64,000 bases of DNA from Warburgia ugandensis (GCA_035236585.1 CP141136.1:29480449-29544448), one strand, 5' to 3'; positions 11,881-29,152 are shown, counted from the stretch's first letter. The notes: generated by a model from the sequence alone, not told the origin. A program made the numbers and translations.

Positions 11881-11999
11881 GACCTAGTCCGAGGCCTGTG
11901 CCTGTCCCAATGTAATGGCAAAGACATGCCCCTAGCTGCATGGCACTACCTCTGCAGTGCTCCCTATCATAGTCTACTTATCCCTTTGCTCACTGGAAC

Positions 12000-12900
12000 A
12001 ATTCCAATGAAAATGTCCTGTCTCTACAACCAAAACAACTGAATGGCTATCTCTATGAGGGTGACTGCTATTATTTGTTGCCCCTAGGGCATGGCTGTCC
12101 AGGGTGTCTACCTCTACATCTATGGCATCTCACACTATTTGCTAGTCTGCTACTGAGTGAGTGCCCTCTACAACAATGTTGATACAAAAGGTCGCTTTCC
12201 CTTATTAACTGACTTAAACCTCCTTGGGTTAGATGGAAATCTCTCTCCAACATCGAGGCCATATCTACTGCCTCGAAGACTATCACATGGCATGCAATGA
12301 TCACCTTGCTCCATAGTCTAGTTATCAATCCATCAACAAAATGATCTACAGACTCCTTTTTAGTGGCAAAGGTATTAGGAGAAAATCTCCTCAATCTAGT
12401 GAATTGGTTCAAATACTACTGAACCATCATATCTCACTACTACAACATAATAAACCCCCTCTACATCGCCTACCATGCATGGGGAGGAAAGTATTGATCA
12501 TCAAAGACCTTCATGAAGGCCTTCCAAGTCAAAGTCCTTGGGGTGATGGAGTGAGTCCTCTCAAAAATCTGCCACCAAAGTCAAGCCTCGCCCTTCAATA
12601 AATAGGTGGTGATCTATGCCTGATCCGAAGCAAGGACCTTCATATCAACGAAGGTCCTCTCAACCTCAAACAACCATCTCTCAGCATCCTTTGTATCACC
12701 ATCCCCATGAAAATGTGGAGCCATCCTCTAAAATCTTACCAGCAGCTTGTCCATTCTACTAGAACCATCCGAGACACCCTCAATGAGTCTTGGGGTTGAT
12801 GCTACTAGCACCTAAAGGGATGACTAGGTTGACACATCTATAAGTGTTGTGGCATTCTTTGCCGTTGGTCTTGTACTCGTGGCTTATACCGTTGGTGGTC
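12000..12900 (-). pseudogene. Gag of the chromovirus with broken zinc knuckle
   Basis: The open piece at 12071-12412 includes QFTRLRRFSPNTFATKKESVDHFVDGL, and its upstream frame has LTWKAFMKVFDDQYFP (about 12500-12560), matching the retrotransposon gag domain. A zinc knuckle lies at 12000-12040 (CFGCR then TGHFHWNC). One extra base between CFGCR and TGHFHWNC breaks the frame inside the CX2CX4HX4C motif. The region up to the primer-binding site is leader and unrecognised gag N-terminus. Confidence 0.75.
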
Positions 12901-13162
12901 CATGAATCATCTACCATAAACATGGGAGTAGGCACTGTATCACCTAAGCCACTATATCAAATACCTGCTCCCTCTACCCTAAAGACTCGACAGTAGTGGC
13001 AACAGGTGGGGTAGGGTGGATCTCATTCTCTTTCTGAGAACTATCTGTCATAACATCAATGTAATCCAGAGTAAATTCTATCTACAACACATCGCTATCA
13101 ATAAATTTATGGGCTATAACACTTAAGTATACTCATTGATGTGGTCATGCTAGAGTAGATTA

Positions 13163-13175
13163 GGCTCTGATACCA
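13163..13175 (-). other. Primer-binding site, initiator Met tRNA type
   Basis: The minus strand reads TGGTATCAGAGCC, complementary to the 3' end of plant initiator methionine tRNA. It lies 5 bp inside the right LTR. This fixes the element's orientation and shows that 13181-15429 is the 5' LTR. Confidence 0.95.
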
Positions 13176-13180
13176 CTTTG

Positions 13181-15429
13181 TGATGCCCCTAGTTTTCAAA
13201 CAATAAATACATATATATATATATATATTATAAATATAAAATAGGAAGAATCTCTTTTTGAAAATGTTAAAAAATTAAAGAATTTCTAAAAATATAAAAT
13301 ACCTAATTAACAAGACATTTTTCAAATCTCTGGGCTTCAAACAATCCACAAGAAAACACGATAAATGCAAATACAAAGTAATAGTATGAACTCATAACAA
13401 GAGACATGTCATATCTGATTGCCTGAAAACCATATCGAAAATCACAAGTAGTAATACTAAAAATACTAAAATCATCAGGAACTAGGGTCTGTCCATCATG
13501 ACACAACATCCAATCATAAAACAGAGTCTAACATAAGTGTAAAGGAGCAGCTAAGTATAGACAGCCCATATAAAGGTCCAAAAGGATATCGAGTCAACTA
13601 CGCACATCTATATGATTGTCTTAGTGATCCTGCACCTGTTTGCCCTTCCTGGTGTCATGCTCTATATCTGAGGAATTGCAAGAAAAACAACAATACCTCA
13701 ACAAGCTATCACTTGTGTAGGTACATAGACATTTAATATTCAATAAATAGATACTGGTAGTGTGACCAATAAAATGGAAGATCCCTAATAAAACTCATGG
13801 ATGTAATAATGGTATGAAAACTAAATAGCCAAGTCTCATAAACAAAACAGCATCCACATACAATCTATGTCAAAACCAGAATCCATTACAACATATATGA
13901 CCTCGTATAAATCATAAGAATCGCATAAGTCAAATCAACATGACATGCATAACATAATATAAGACATGGCTCATAAATCCAAAAGTGCCAAGTGTAAGCA
14001 AATCCATCTCATCAAAACACGAGTACATGTCATGAATAAAAGGGCACACAATCCACTCATGTCCCTCAAGTACACACTCTCACATCTGGTAATGAGTACT
14101 CATACCAATCCTCCACGCGTTGTCACACTAAGGGTACATACAGATATATCAATCCCAGTAATGATCATAGTTGCCACATGAAATGCCAAACAAATATATG
14201 GATCACACTACTGCAGTGGTACCAACTGCCACTCCCTGTTGATACCATAATGGAAGAATAAATGTCTGTCATGCATGGGGGGATCAGACTCGTAGTGTGA
14301 ACTACCCATGATACCACTCCTTACAAATTTGCCCCCTTTTGGAGTGGGTGTCAATTCATCTCATCAAGTTAAAGGGTGGGTGGCCAACCCTAGTACCCTC
14401 TTAGCATCGTGTCCACCAAGCAAAAACACCTATCATATATTTGCAAAAATATGAATTTCACTCATCATCCCAAAACAAGAGATAATAACTAATGCATGAA
14501 ATACAAGAGTGCCTGTGGCTCACCATCCCAAAGCACTACCCTCACCACAAGGTCAATCTCTTAAGGCCCAGCCACCAAGCCTCCTCAATAAATCCATGGA
14601 TAAATAATTTTCAGCAGAATGAATGAATCAAAGCATACCAATATCCAAATAACCATCAATCTAACATATAGATTAGAATGATCATGCATAAGTATAAACC
14701 ATACACGTTGAATAACATTGGTAATGTCATAAAGCCAAACAAACATGCATCAAATCATCAATATACATTAAATCACTAAATGAACATAAATAGATTTATA
14801 TAAAATATAGTATTATTAAATGCCATCACCTGCCTCAGTGAGAACCAACTCTCAGGCATGCCACCTCTAAAAGTAGCATGGTTAGATGTCGGTCCAAACC
14901 ACACACACAATCCTTCACTTGTCGCTCAACATTCATCACTTGTTAAGGTTAATTTCTCTTAATCTTTTGTTTCATCTTTGATCTTGGCCACAGGTTATAA
15001 ATTGAAAAATCATTCAATTTCTCATAATCCATAGTGATCAATGTCTTATCACTAGTCTTTCTCCCATTTATATAGTCAATCCAACAATAGGATGGTTAGA
15101 TCAATAATTTTTATAACTTTTAAGGTTCAATTTTCACTTATTCTATAATTTCTAAGATGTTCTAACCATTGTATCATTCTAAACATCCTCTTGGGTATCT
15201 CATATACCTCAATTTATCATATTCACAAAGTTTTCTAAGATCCACATGTGTACTAATAGTCAATCTTGGAGTTATCATATTCCATTTTTTAAGAACTATC
15301 TAATCATCCATATTTCAACTATCAATTTAGTCTTTATAATTATCAATTTTTTAGATACTAAATTTCAAATTTTCATGAAATTTTTGAAGAATATCATATA
15401 ATTATGTGAGAAAATTTATAGATATTACA
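13181..15429 (-). repeat. 5' LTR of the chromovirus (right copy), internally deleted
   Basis: It ends (minus strand) in GGGGCATCA next to the primer-binding site and starts TGTAATATC at 15429. It is collinear with the left LTR, but about 1.2 kb corresponding to 7415-8640 of that copy is missing. The junction is near 15270, after GTCAATCTTGGA. It lacks the Au-like SINE and the TG expansion. The deleted part would have held much of the upstream promoter region, so this LTR may be transcriptionally dead. Confidence 0.8.
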
Positions 15430-18400
15430 CAATGATGGTGTAGTAGCCATATTTGTAGATCTTTCTAGTGAGTTCTATTATAATTTTCATTTTCGCTTCT
15501 CATCTTCAAATCTTTAAAGCTAGGAGTAGCTGAAGCCATCCATATTGGTAAAATCCCTTCTTTCAAATCTCTCCCTTTTCTTAAAAAAAAAAACTCCTGG
15601 GTTGAAGGATATCTAAGCCAGGGATTTTCTAGGTATTTTTCTTTCATAGCAATCACTATTGAAAGTAGATAGCTAAAGAGGGAGATACATTGAAGATAAG
15701 ATCTAGTGCAATCATTGGGGAGAGAGATCACTATAGTGAGATCAAGGAGGGTCATCAAAGATAGAGGATTGTTAGAGAAATCACTAAAGAAGATAGCCAA
15801 ACACAGAGAAAGAGTTTAGAGAGGAGAGCTAGAGAGAGCATCAGTAATAGTGGCCATTTCAACATATCTGAAATTTAGACTTTGGATGCATGTCATTGTA
15901 AGTCCTCCAAAAATAGTTCACCTTGCTGGAAACATATATCATTCAAAGGTCATTAGCATTGTTGGTCAAGAGATCTACAGCAACTTGAGAGTTTTCACTT
16001 TGTAGAAAAAACTCTAAGCAAAAAATCTAAGCTTAGGGCTTGTTCTTGCTTTGGTTGGAATCGGTGCAAATGGTTCAAGGGATAAACAAAAATGGAATGA
16101 CTCCAAAAAAACTCACAACAAAGGATCAAAATACCTTTTTTCCTCAAACCCTAACTATATTTGAGTTTATATTTGCAGGTACACAATGATAGGTATAGAA
16201 TTATTACATAGAGTGACTCTATATTTAGTAGGTTTTATCCCTTGTTTTATCATAAGGATCACTAATTATAGTTATTTTCACATTTTGCATGATTAGGGGG
16301 CAATTGTAAAAAAGGGTGTTTTGGCATTCCAAATCCTAAAAGATAGATGATCTAGTGTTTGTGCATCAACATGGGCCTACCTACCAAATTTAATGATGTC
16401 CAATTGTTCATAATGTAGAATGGGTGTTGGTATCATTTTTAGCACAGTCAGAAACCCAACAAGCATTGCCGAGCCCTATACGTTTAAAAGAGGCTATAAA
16501 TATCAAAACATATGGAGGTAAAAATTTCATGTATGAATACATGCATGCATTCTACCACATTTGAGGAGCTAATGAGTGAAGCTTAAGAGTCACAAACATC
16601 AAAGGAAGCATACATGTGAAGTACACTCAAGCCAGAGCCCATTGAAGATTAAAAACCCTGACTTTGTCTCTCTTAACTTCATAATGGGGACCAACTAGAT
16701 GTATACCATTAATTTTCTAGGAAAGGTCATGCATCTCACTTAAAACCACATGAAATGCATTAAGGGATGAGTATATTTGGTGGGAAAAAATAAGGACAGA
16801 GGAGAAAGACAAAAAAGGAGAAATCTATGGTCAGTTTTCATCTGAGAATTTCAAAAAAGAGTGGGTGAGATTATTCTACATCCAAGACCATCATAAAAGC
16901 AACCAATGAGAAGCTATTTGAGTTAATATTGACCAATGAGAAGCAATCATACATGAGAGAGAAGACTAAACCATGATTGGTGGAGAAAATTTTGGTGGGG
17001 TACCCAACATTTTTCAAGGAGAAGAAAATGTGTTCTCCTTAAATGAAAACTTGTTTTTTACTTAATTCTTAATTGGATGGAGATAAAAATAGTGCTAAGA
17101 ATAAAATAAAGGAGGGGAATCAGTTTAGATAAGAAAATCTCAATAGAATCTTAGCAGTTCAATTTAGGGCATGTTGATCTGACATGTGAGAAGAAAAAGA
17201 TGCATTAAACTACATTCTTTCAATGGGAGACTTCAAGAAGATCTCAACCATCCATGTTAATGCTCAAGCATGATCCAATGAAAGAGAGAAAGAGCAAAGA
17301 AATAAGAAACCCTAGTCACCTTGTCTTTATTGAAAGTCAAATCACAACACTAAGTTGGAAAGATCTCCACCACTCACTTCAATCCAATGGCTTGCATTCA
17401 TCTTAGATTTCTGAACTCTAGCACAACCAAAAAGCCATTCCATGCCTCCCACCTCCTTTTTTTTTTTCTGACTTATTTTTCTAGATTTTCTCTCTTCCTT
17501 CCTATTGTCTTCACTCAACTAGCTTATCCTCCTTCCCATTTTTCTTTCCTTTCTACCTTATCCTTCCTTTTGCACCTAAATCCATATCCTCATGGATTCC
17601 CTGCCTCCCCCCTCTTTCTAAACTCTTTACCATGCTTAAATCCCACCATTTATCCCTCCATTAACCATATGATCTCCACCCTCCATTCCTTAGGGCTTTC
17701 ACTCCAAAAATCTAAATATAAGGGATTATTCATTCCATTCACTTGCTCCAAGGACTAGAAGAGAGAAAGAAAGAGGGGAGAACCAAGAGGAGGTCTCAAC
17801 CTTAGAGGAAAATACAAAGTAATCAAACACAATGGGAGAACATCCTAAATGGACAAAAACCCAAGGGGAAGAGAAGAGGTTACTATTTTTCCTCCATCGT
17901 ACTTCATCTGTTTAATCTTTTTGTTTCATTTTTTTTTTTTTTTTACGCATCATCTCACCTTAAAAATCATTATTCTAACCTTCCATCTCATCCTATACTA
18001 ACAACCAAAATATCCACCTAGAACAAATTCCATAACCCTTGCATTAATTTATCTCTTTTGTACCCTATTTTCAATCTTTTCTACCCAATTTCCTGACCTT
18101 TCTCAACTACTTGATCTTTCCATTTTTTTTATAATATATTTTTACTCTAAAATTAAATAATTAATATCTCCACAATGTAAGAGAACTCTCCACAAAATTC
18201 CATAAAAAAATTCCATCTATAGCCTCTCTTTTCATAAACCCCTTTTTGCACCAAATTTCACTTTCATTAACATGCCTTAATCTTTTTCTATCTTGTTTTA
18301 TTTTTCTCTTCATTTTCTAAATTCCAAGATCTGTCTCTTGGTATTACATGTACAAAACATGTAATTTTAGATATAAAATCTCTCCTATGGGTTGTGGCTG

Positions 18401-19262
18401 TTGAGAAATACCCTATGCTCATGTTTAAGGACACAACAAGAGTAAAGTATTGTTTGGACAATGGGAAAGAATGGCAGTAGTGTGCAGGTTAGGATGATTT
18501 TTGTCGAAGATTCTTTTGAGTGACTCAAAGGAGCACTTGGTGATCTCATTCTACTTGATAACTTTTCTTTGCTTTTATTTATTTTTTACTTGTAATATTG
18601 TAATCATTTCTTTTAGTGAAATAAATTTATTTTTAATTTTATGTTCATGTTTCTTTTCATGTTAATTTTACTTTGCTTTTGATACTTGCTAGATCTAGAT
18701 GAGTTAAATTCATTTGCTTGCTGAATTAGTTCATCTAGGTATTACAATGATAAGTATGTTGCAATAGGTATTTTTATGATTAGGTGACTCTAGGTTAAAG
18801 AAATATTTTAATATTAAGATTAGAATTTTAGCACTCTAGATTTACATACTTAGTAATTTCTCAATAAAGAGGGATATTGGGTATAGTAAAAAGTGGGTGA
18901 CTATACAAGAATCTTTGATAATCGGTGCCCCAAGAAGACTAGTTATACTTTGAATAAGTATAATGCCATGCCAATAAACTAGTATTAGGAAAATATTTAA
19001 AGAGAGTGAGTAAAAATAACTTAGATAGCTTAATCCTTAAAAGTATAAATTTCTAATATATTTGAGTTTTAATTACTAGGCTTAGATTTAATTTATAGCA
19101 TTTTATGTGATTTATAGCATTTTAAGTAATTAAATTAGTTAAATAAATTGTTTGTCTGGGTTAAAGTAGTTAAAATAGATTTTAACTTAAAATCCATTTA
19201 TAAATAGAGTCTCTGTGGATCGACCCATACTTGTCGAGTCTATGCTATAGTGGACCCATGAA
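15430..19262 (+). other. Long non-coding LTR-type sequence, probable gypsy (Athila/Tat-like or LARD) LTR on the plus strand
   Basis: No conserved coding region is seen. Open stretches at 15465-15800 and 17387-17758 are low-complexity and match nothing I recognise. The right end (19200-19262) has CTCTGTGGATCGACCC followed by a GTCGAGTCTATGCTATAG-like segment. This resembles the conserved CTGTGGGATCGACC string near the end of many Athila/Tat and large non-autonomous LTRs. I could not define the left boundary, a target duplication or a primer-binding site, so the class is tentative. Confidence 0.4.
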
Positions 19263-22450
<3,188 letters not shown>

Positions 22451-24764
22451 ACCCTATCCTACGAAGATATAGGTGGTCACATGATTGGATTTTTTACTAT
22501 TCTAAGAATGATACAAACATCCCCAGTGGACTTTGAGTTCCCACAATATTATTAAGTTGTGGGCAATTCATTTTGTTTGGAATATAGACTAACTTTTTTA
22601 GGGTCCAGAACACCAAAATGTATAATATTCTTAATTCTATCGTCATCCTACAAAATGAAAAATACACCTTAATTAGTAATAAATTGAGTAATTAAAAAGG
22701 TTTATAAATATATTTTATAAGGATATTATTTGTAATAGATATGTGTATATCAAATACCCATATACTTAAATTTTGCTAGTCCTAGAGCAAAACTACAAAA
22801 CAGAAAATAAAGTAGAAAATACAAAAAATATCATAATTACTTTTGCAATTGTTGTCATCTACATTTAACATATGTAGAAAGCCTTTAAACCTCTAGGTTA
22901 CCACTAGTTTACAAGTTATAGTCTTACAAGATTTTTTAGAATGATGCCAATAAATATTTTTTCAAAACTTGTGTGGCAATTCCTTCATTTCTATTAAAGA
23001 TTTTTCTTCATTTAGTGTACAATGAATATCCAATGTTGGCACGTTAATAAAGATGAATAATAGATCAAAATGTTATCCTTATGCTAAATACATTATAGTA
23101 CTAATCAAACCTTAGAATATGTGTGTATGAATAGCCAATGTATACATAATTTTTAGTCTTTAAGTAAGCTATAACTTAAATTACCATCCAAAAATATGCT
23201 TCAACTTCAAATCTCACAAGATATGGTCAACACTTAGAAAGAAGTCACTCTGAACTAAGTAATAATAATTCTCATCAATATGTGAGAAAAATAGTATATA
23301 TCAAAGACAAAGTATCCCACAGATCTCATAAAAAAGAGTAGTAATTCAATAAATGATAATTAGTCTCATGGAAAGGACACTAATTATTACAAATGTTTCA
23401 CTCCCTGATAATCCCTACTTATTTATTTCCACATCCAAGTCATACTACTAGGATCAAGTTAGATCTTTTACTAGGATGAAACATAAGGCTTTAAGACAAG
23501 GTTATCAAAGAAAGTGGTATAAGGGTAAATAAAATGTTCTAAACAATATTTAAAGGTCTTCTATAAAAGTACTCACAATATTATTTTTACATATGAAAGT
23601 GAACATTCTTCTTTCATTAACTTTCTCTTTCCTTTTTTATCTTTTGAATAACCTTTTCTTTCACTATGGAGGTGTTCTACTTTTAACCAATTTGATGTTC
23701 ATTTCCTTAACTATATTGTTCATACTGATTCATCAGGATATTTCCAACCATCTCTACTTATTTCCAAACCATAATGGGTAGCAATTATATTATAGGGCTA
23801 CAATGGATAATGGTGAATTGGTTAACAAGAAAAGACTATAATACAAAGGCTTAAAGGGTTAATTAGTGAAAAAATAACTTTGGGTAGGCTAAAGGCTCTA
23901 GGTTAATCAAAGATGACCTCTATCATTTCTTAGGTTTCATATGACTTAAATGTGTCCATAAACTTAAGAGATATCTGAAATAATATGTAAATGATAATTC
24001 TCAATAGTTGACCAAGACAAAGGATAATGAGACCAACTACTAATTAGTGTTTGCTGAAGAAAAGCATGAATTTATATATAACCCTCACAAAGAAAGAATG
24101 GCTCTATTATCACATGGATTATAAGTCTCTGCAAATTTTTTTCAGGATATTTAAGTTATACTCACTCTTCAACCTACATTATATATATATATAGTATTTT
24201 GAGTTCAATTTTTTTGAAAAACTCTAGAAAAAGAGTAACAAGATGAATTACTTATATACAAATATATTAATAAGCTTAAGTCTAATGATAAATTAAATTT
24301 TTGATAATTTTGATTCTCATCCTTGTAAAGGAACTTACCATAAAAACTAAAGATTTTTTTTTTTTACATATTTGACTCAAATTCTAATAAAAATAGTAAA
24401 AAGTGATAAAAACCTACAATGAACACATTAAAATGTTAAAATACCCCATCCCCATCCCCAAACTCAAACATTGTAGTTACTGTTTAAAATTAGATACCAT
24501 GGACAAATGGTGTAACGAAGTTGGAAGATAAGGGTAGGAAGAAGTGTATATGTATGATATATATCGCAAAGATGGTGCATAAGAATTTCCTCAATGAAAT
24601 ATATTAATTATTAACTAGAAAATTGTATGTACAATCATACTATAATGAAAATGTAATGTATGAATGTGTATACAAGATTCACTACTAACTCAACTAGTCC
24701 CTAAACCCAAATGAATAATATATATCATGCATGTAGTGGTGTTAATTTTAATAAATAGGATCCT
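22451..24764. other. AT-rich non-coding stretch, nothing recognised
   Basis: Very AT-rich sequence with short TA runs (24180-24193) and no recognisable coding segment. It could be the long non-coding 3' region typical of Athila-type elements, since an integrase tail in matching orientation follows at 24765. Confidence 0.35.
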
Positions 24765-25190
24765 TGAGGAGAACTTCTTCCACATCAAGGTTTCATAACT
24801 CTAAAATGGTTTTGACAAATAACCATTAACTTTGGAAATGACCCACCTTTCTAAATCTCGATAGCAACATGAGGATATATAGTATGAACTATGAAAGGAC
24901 CAGTCCACCAAGATCCTAAGTCTTCACCAACTAGAAAAGCATTGCAACCTCCTTATGTAGCCTCCTTCAAAATAGCTCTTCTATTCTCCCTTTCTGAAAA
25001 CATCTAGCAGCCCTCTTTCTAATGTATAACATGTTCTAAACTTTGTAAAATGTAGTTTCCACCTTTCTAATTGTGTCATGCTCCCATTAGTCCACCTAGG
25101 ATACTATCCTTATTTCTCTCTTTAAAATCTCAATCTTATCCAATTATTACCCATGCAAAAAATGTCCACTTTAGGAAGCCCTAAAAAATT
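24765..25190 (-). pseudogene. Athila-like gypsy integrase C-terminus, remnant
   Basis: Minus-strand frames give GEDLGSWWTGPFIVHTIYPH followed by VAIEI and KVNGYLSKPF. This is the order of the integrase tail in Athila/Tat elements (RSRW.GPF, then ..YPHGA.E., then FKVNGQRLK). Further upstream on the same strand are WKLHFTKFRTCYTLERGL-like pieces. Stops and frameshifts separate the pieces. No other pol domain of this element survives in the window. Confidence 0.55.
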
Positions 25191-25804
25191 GATAATTTTG
25201 GCCCTTGATTCATCTAAAAAATTATTGAATGTGAGCCATAGATTTCCTATTTTTCATTTCCAACTTTAGACATTTTTTTACTTCCAATTTTTCCTCCAAA
25301 ATAACACATTTTCAATCATTAGGAAAATAAGTTTTCTAACATAGAAAAAACATCTTCACGTAGTTAAAAAATAGAGGAAAAATATGTAGTTTTGTGGGTG
25401 ATTATGTTTGTCAGGATGAGAGAAATAAGTAAGCAAGGTGGGTCCCATTTGTGTGTCATTATAAACTTAGATACATGGTATAAAACATGTGAATCATTTG
25501 AGACTTACGTGGCTTCAAGTTGAAGCTTAATGGGGTGGTGCATGCATGCATGGATAACTTGCAACTTTTGCATGTGATAATGGTAGCCCAAAAGGTGCAC
25601 TATATTTCTCAATGTTCTAAAAATTATATGCGCACACCCTCTGACTTGAAAACAGTTAGAGCATAAGGCGCTATTTTTTTATTTGATCTAGGTCATTTAA
25701 AATTCATATTAACTTGATCTTGGTCATATTTTTCCATCTAATCTTGATTTGTGATCCAAAAAGTTGATAAGCTTGATCTATCCCTATATTCTCCTTATAG
25801 CTTC
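25191..25804. other. Spacer, nothing recognised
   Basis: AT-rich sequence between the integrase remnant and the next LTR. A TGCATGCATGCATGG run near 25540 and neighbouring text loosely resemble 22380-22440, so it may be another piece of the same non-coding LTR family. Confidence 0.35.
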
Positions 25805-28800
25805 TATAACATCTTGATTTTTCCTACTATAACGAACATGTTAAATTATATATTTATGAATAAGGGATTTTTTATATAGTAATCTAAGTCATTATCATAA
25901 TCAAGGAGTTTCAAGGGCTAGGATAAGAGCTTAGGTATTCTAACCATAAGTGAGAAGGATGACTAAACCTATGAGCATGATAAGTAGAGAGACAGAGAGA
26001 GTTGATGAATTTGAAGAGAGATGAAGGGTTAGGACTAAAACTTGGGTAATCACTTAGCTAGCCAAGTAGTGGGAGTGCATGTTTGGTAAGAGGAATTGCC
26101 CACTTAGGCATGATGCATAGAACTATAAGGCAGCCTAGAAGAGGTGCCACATATGTAGGAAAGGGAGAGGCACTCTGTTTTTAGGAGGGGCGGGAAATTT
26201 TTAGGAGGGGAGGAGAAGTCAAAAACATGGAAAATAGGAGAGACTAGAGAGGGGTTTCACATGTAAGGAAGATAGGAAAGTATTATAAGAAAACAAGTCC
26301 TAGTCTAAGAAGGAAAAAGCCAATAGCAAGGAAAATTATATAGATGGACGTCCTAACTAGAAGAAAAAAAGGTTGAGACTATCAAATAGAAGAAGATGTT
26401 GAAGGAAGAGGAAGAATGTCTAGACCTTGGAGTTGTAAAACATGGGGGAAAACCAATGGTGAAAGAGAAGAAGATAGGAATAAAAGAGAGGAGAAAAATA
26501 AGAAAACTAGTGGAAGTGGCTAAATTCCTAGGTTTAGGTTTTTCAAAGAATTTTTTATAAAACAAGAAAATTTTTGAAAGAGTTTTAACAATTTTCATAT
26601 TAAGTCTATGATAGTTGTTCTCCATGGATTGAATTGCTTTCATGCTAGAGTTTTTCTTAAATTCTTTTATGTTTTTCATGTATATTAATTGTAGTTTGTT
26701 GTAAAAATCCCCATGTCTTATGGTAGAGCGAATTGTTAGTTTTGGCAATGAAATCTTCAACATGCTTTCTTCCTTCATGATTGACTGAAGTCTCTTGATT
26801 CATTAAATGATATGGATTTTGTATTGGATGAACTTTTCTATGACACCTATGCCATATTGTTCTTGATTTGATGATGAACAAGAGAATGAGAGTTTTATTA
26901 GGAATTAGGTTGAAATATTGGGTGCAATTAGGGGTTTTTGTCACTACTCAAACTGTGAACAATAGTTCCTACAGACAGGCTGAAAACATCCTATGACATA
27001 TCTAGTAATGTTTCAGGTATCAAACAATATAAATTTTCAATAAAATTTATGAGTATGAGTTAGTTAAATTTTTGTATAATTATGATAAGAATTAAGTTAG
27101 ATAGAGGTCAATATACAAGGTAGGTTAACTAACTTCCTAGCATAGATTTTCTACAGAAAGTGACTTTAGAAGTTTTTATGTACAGGGTGCAAAGAAAACA
27201 TCATATAGGATTTAAATGTAAATGGATGTAAAGTTTATTCAATAAGGAATGATGTGAAAGGAACCAATTACAAAAACAAGATGCCTAAGTCATCAAACTA
27301 ATAGCAGGAATTTAGATAAGCTACTTGTAAGTAATAGTGGACTAAACTGTAGACACTAGAACAAGACCTAATTGTTCTCTTCCCTTGAGGAACTTAATTA
27401 TTGGACTTAATGGCTAATTAATTCACTGAATTAGTAGCATAACAAAGCCAAAGATACTAAACAATTAGTTAACCAATACAGGTTTAGCACTCACACAACT
27501 TGGTATGGAAAACACTATAGGTATAGGTGGACTACATGAGCTACAGAGGTTGTAACTTATTTAGATCATAGAGGTGGAGAATGGACTAGATGAAACATGA
27601 TCTAAATGAACACCTAAAAATCATAAGACTTTTAAAAGAAATCAGATAATGTTAGGATAGTGACTGTGAACTTTGGATATTGAATTATATATGGACTTTT
27701 ATAGGTAGATCACTTCATCTTAAGATATGAAACACATATATGATACTTAGATGACTTATAATTACAAAAATATATTAATCATGGTTAAACTATTTAACTT
27801 CACATTTGATGACATATTTAAGTCTCACTACTCTACACCTTTGTGAGTTGTTTAGAATGATGACTGAGAAACTATTTGCTAAGTATTAGCTATGACCCGT
27901 GATATGATTATATGAAGGAATAAGATTATGAATGTTTGAGATATAAATTCTCTTGAATTCATGCTTTAAGTGCTATGTTTGGATATCAAACATGAAGTGT
28001 CTTATGATGTGGAGTATCACATGTGATTTCTAATATGCATTATGCTTAAGCTATGAGAACATGTATGCATTATATCCATGCAATGATTATGCATTTATGT
28101 AGAACTTGTAAGGGTAAATTTACGATATGGCATAAATGTGCTGACGAATACAGTTACTCGTGAGAGAGGGCTGTTATGACCTATGTTACTATGCTAGGAT
28201 GATTTAGATTGGTCCCTAACTCCGAATAGGATACCTATTGAGTTATATGGCCTTTGTTTTAGGGAAGTATGCATCAAGGGCAGACTGCTTACTGTTTGAT
28301 CTACCTCTCCATGATTGTCATTGTAGTACATTTGTATGTGTAGGCAAGCATAGATCAATGATGTTTTCTACCATGTGCATAGTGATTGTCTTTTGAATTT
28401 GGACATGATATGATGTCAATCATCCTGAAGGATTAATACCATTGCTTATAAACCTTATGGCAAGATGCTGCCACTCAGATTTATGATCTACTAGTTTTTT
28501 TGTATGTGTGAGCTTATTTAATATTACCATTCACTTATAAGACACTATCAGTGATAAATAGAATGTATGATATATGGTTAGAATGTTACATTTGATAATT
28601 GTTCCACATATGATATGGATCTTCAGATGCCTTGTGAATGCCGAGGTTTTCACACCTGGTTTAGGAATTTTTTATTGAGTATTCATACTCACAACATTTT
28701 TAGGTGAGGTTCCTAGAGTTGCACATAGTTTTGACAGGACAGGAGTTGGAGAGGATTAGAGACATAGGAAAGAAGTATGTTGAAGCAACTTTGATATTTC

Positions 28801-29135
28801 TTTAATTAGTAGAACTTAGATATTTGAACTTCTATTTAAGTTTACTAGTGATGGACATGTAATGACATTAATTATTATGTGTGGAACTTTTATGAGTTTT
28901 TCAGTTGATTATGGTTGTGACAGTGGATCCTGTAAGTGCTCTTATTATATAAATTACTTTGCATGTATGAGAAGTTTTCTATTAACGATGCCTGAATTTG
29001 AAGAAGTGGTTTTGGAAAATAATGTATGTGATGCTTTTATCTTTTCACTATGTTTTTAGAAAGAAAATTTTCATGGGTACCCTAACATTTTCAAATGATA
29101 TTCCTAAGAAAACTATTTCAAAAACCCGGGTCATC
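25805..29135 (+). repeat. 5' LTR of a gypsy element (Tekay-like)
   Basis: The start TATAACATCTTGATTTTT resembles the start of the LTR at 35123 (TATAACATCCCTAATTTTT). Both look like mutated forms of a TGTAACA- start. The end, CCGGGTCATCA at 29135, lies 5 bp before a primer-binding site. It is about 3.3 kb long, similar to the other gypsy LTRs here. Purine-rich stretches occur at 25985-26240. Short open frames within it (26353-26778, 28862-29192) are not recognised as proteins. No 3' partner LTR is seen, because the element is cut at about 30195. Confidence 0.65.
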
Positions 29136-29140
29136 AAAGT

Positions 29141-29152
29141 TGGCATCAGAGC
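29141..29152 (+). other. Primer-binding site, Met tRNA type
   Basis: TGGCATCAGAGC, one base different from the TGGTATCAGAGC complement of initiator Met tRNA, just after the LTR end. It orients this element on the plus strand. Confidence 0.85.

Larger units (their letters stand above)
4974..15429 (-). mobile_element. Ty3/gypsy chromovirus (Tekay/Del type), near full-length, minus strand
   Basis: A retrotransposon read on the minus strand. The 5' LTR is on the right (13181-15429), followed by a primer-binding site (13163-13175), gag, protease, RT, RNase H, integrase and a chromodomain-like tail. A polypurine tract (pyrimidines on the plus strand, 8792-8805) and the 3' LTR on the left (4974-8793) complete it. 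The two LTRs align from end to end apart from a SINE and microsatellite expansion in the left copy and a roughly 1.2-kb deletion in the right copy. All coding parts have stops or frameshifts. I could not find a clean 5-bp target duplication (GTGTG against CAATG at the chosen ends), so boundaries may be off by a few bases. Confidence 0.85.

Noticed and set aside
15465-15800. 111-codon minus-strand frame as a host gene exon
   Set aside because: No conserved motif, splice context or neighbouring exon. It adjoins the end of an LTR and is more likely chance.
17387-17758. 123-codon open frame on the plus strand
   Set aside because: It is a pyrimidine-rich, hydrophobic translation with no domain, lying within LTR-type non-coding sequence. 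Composition alone explains it.
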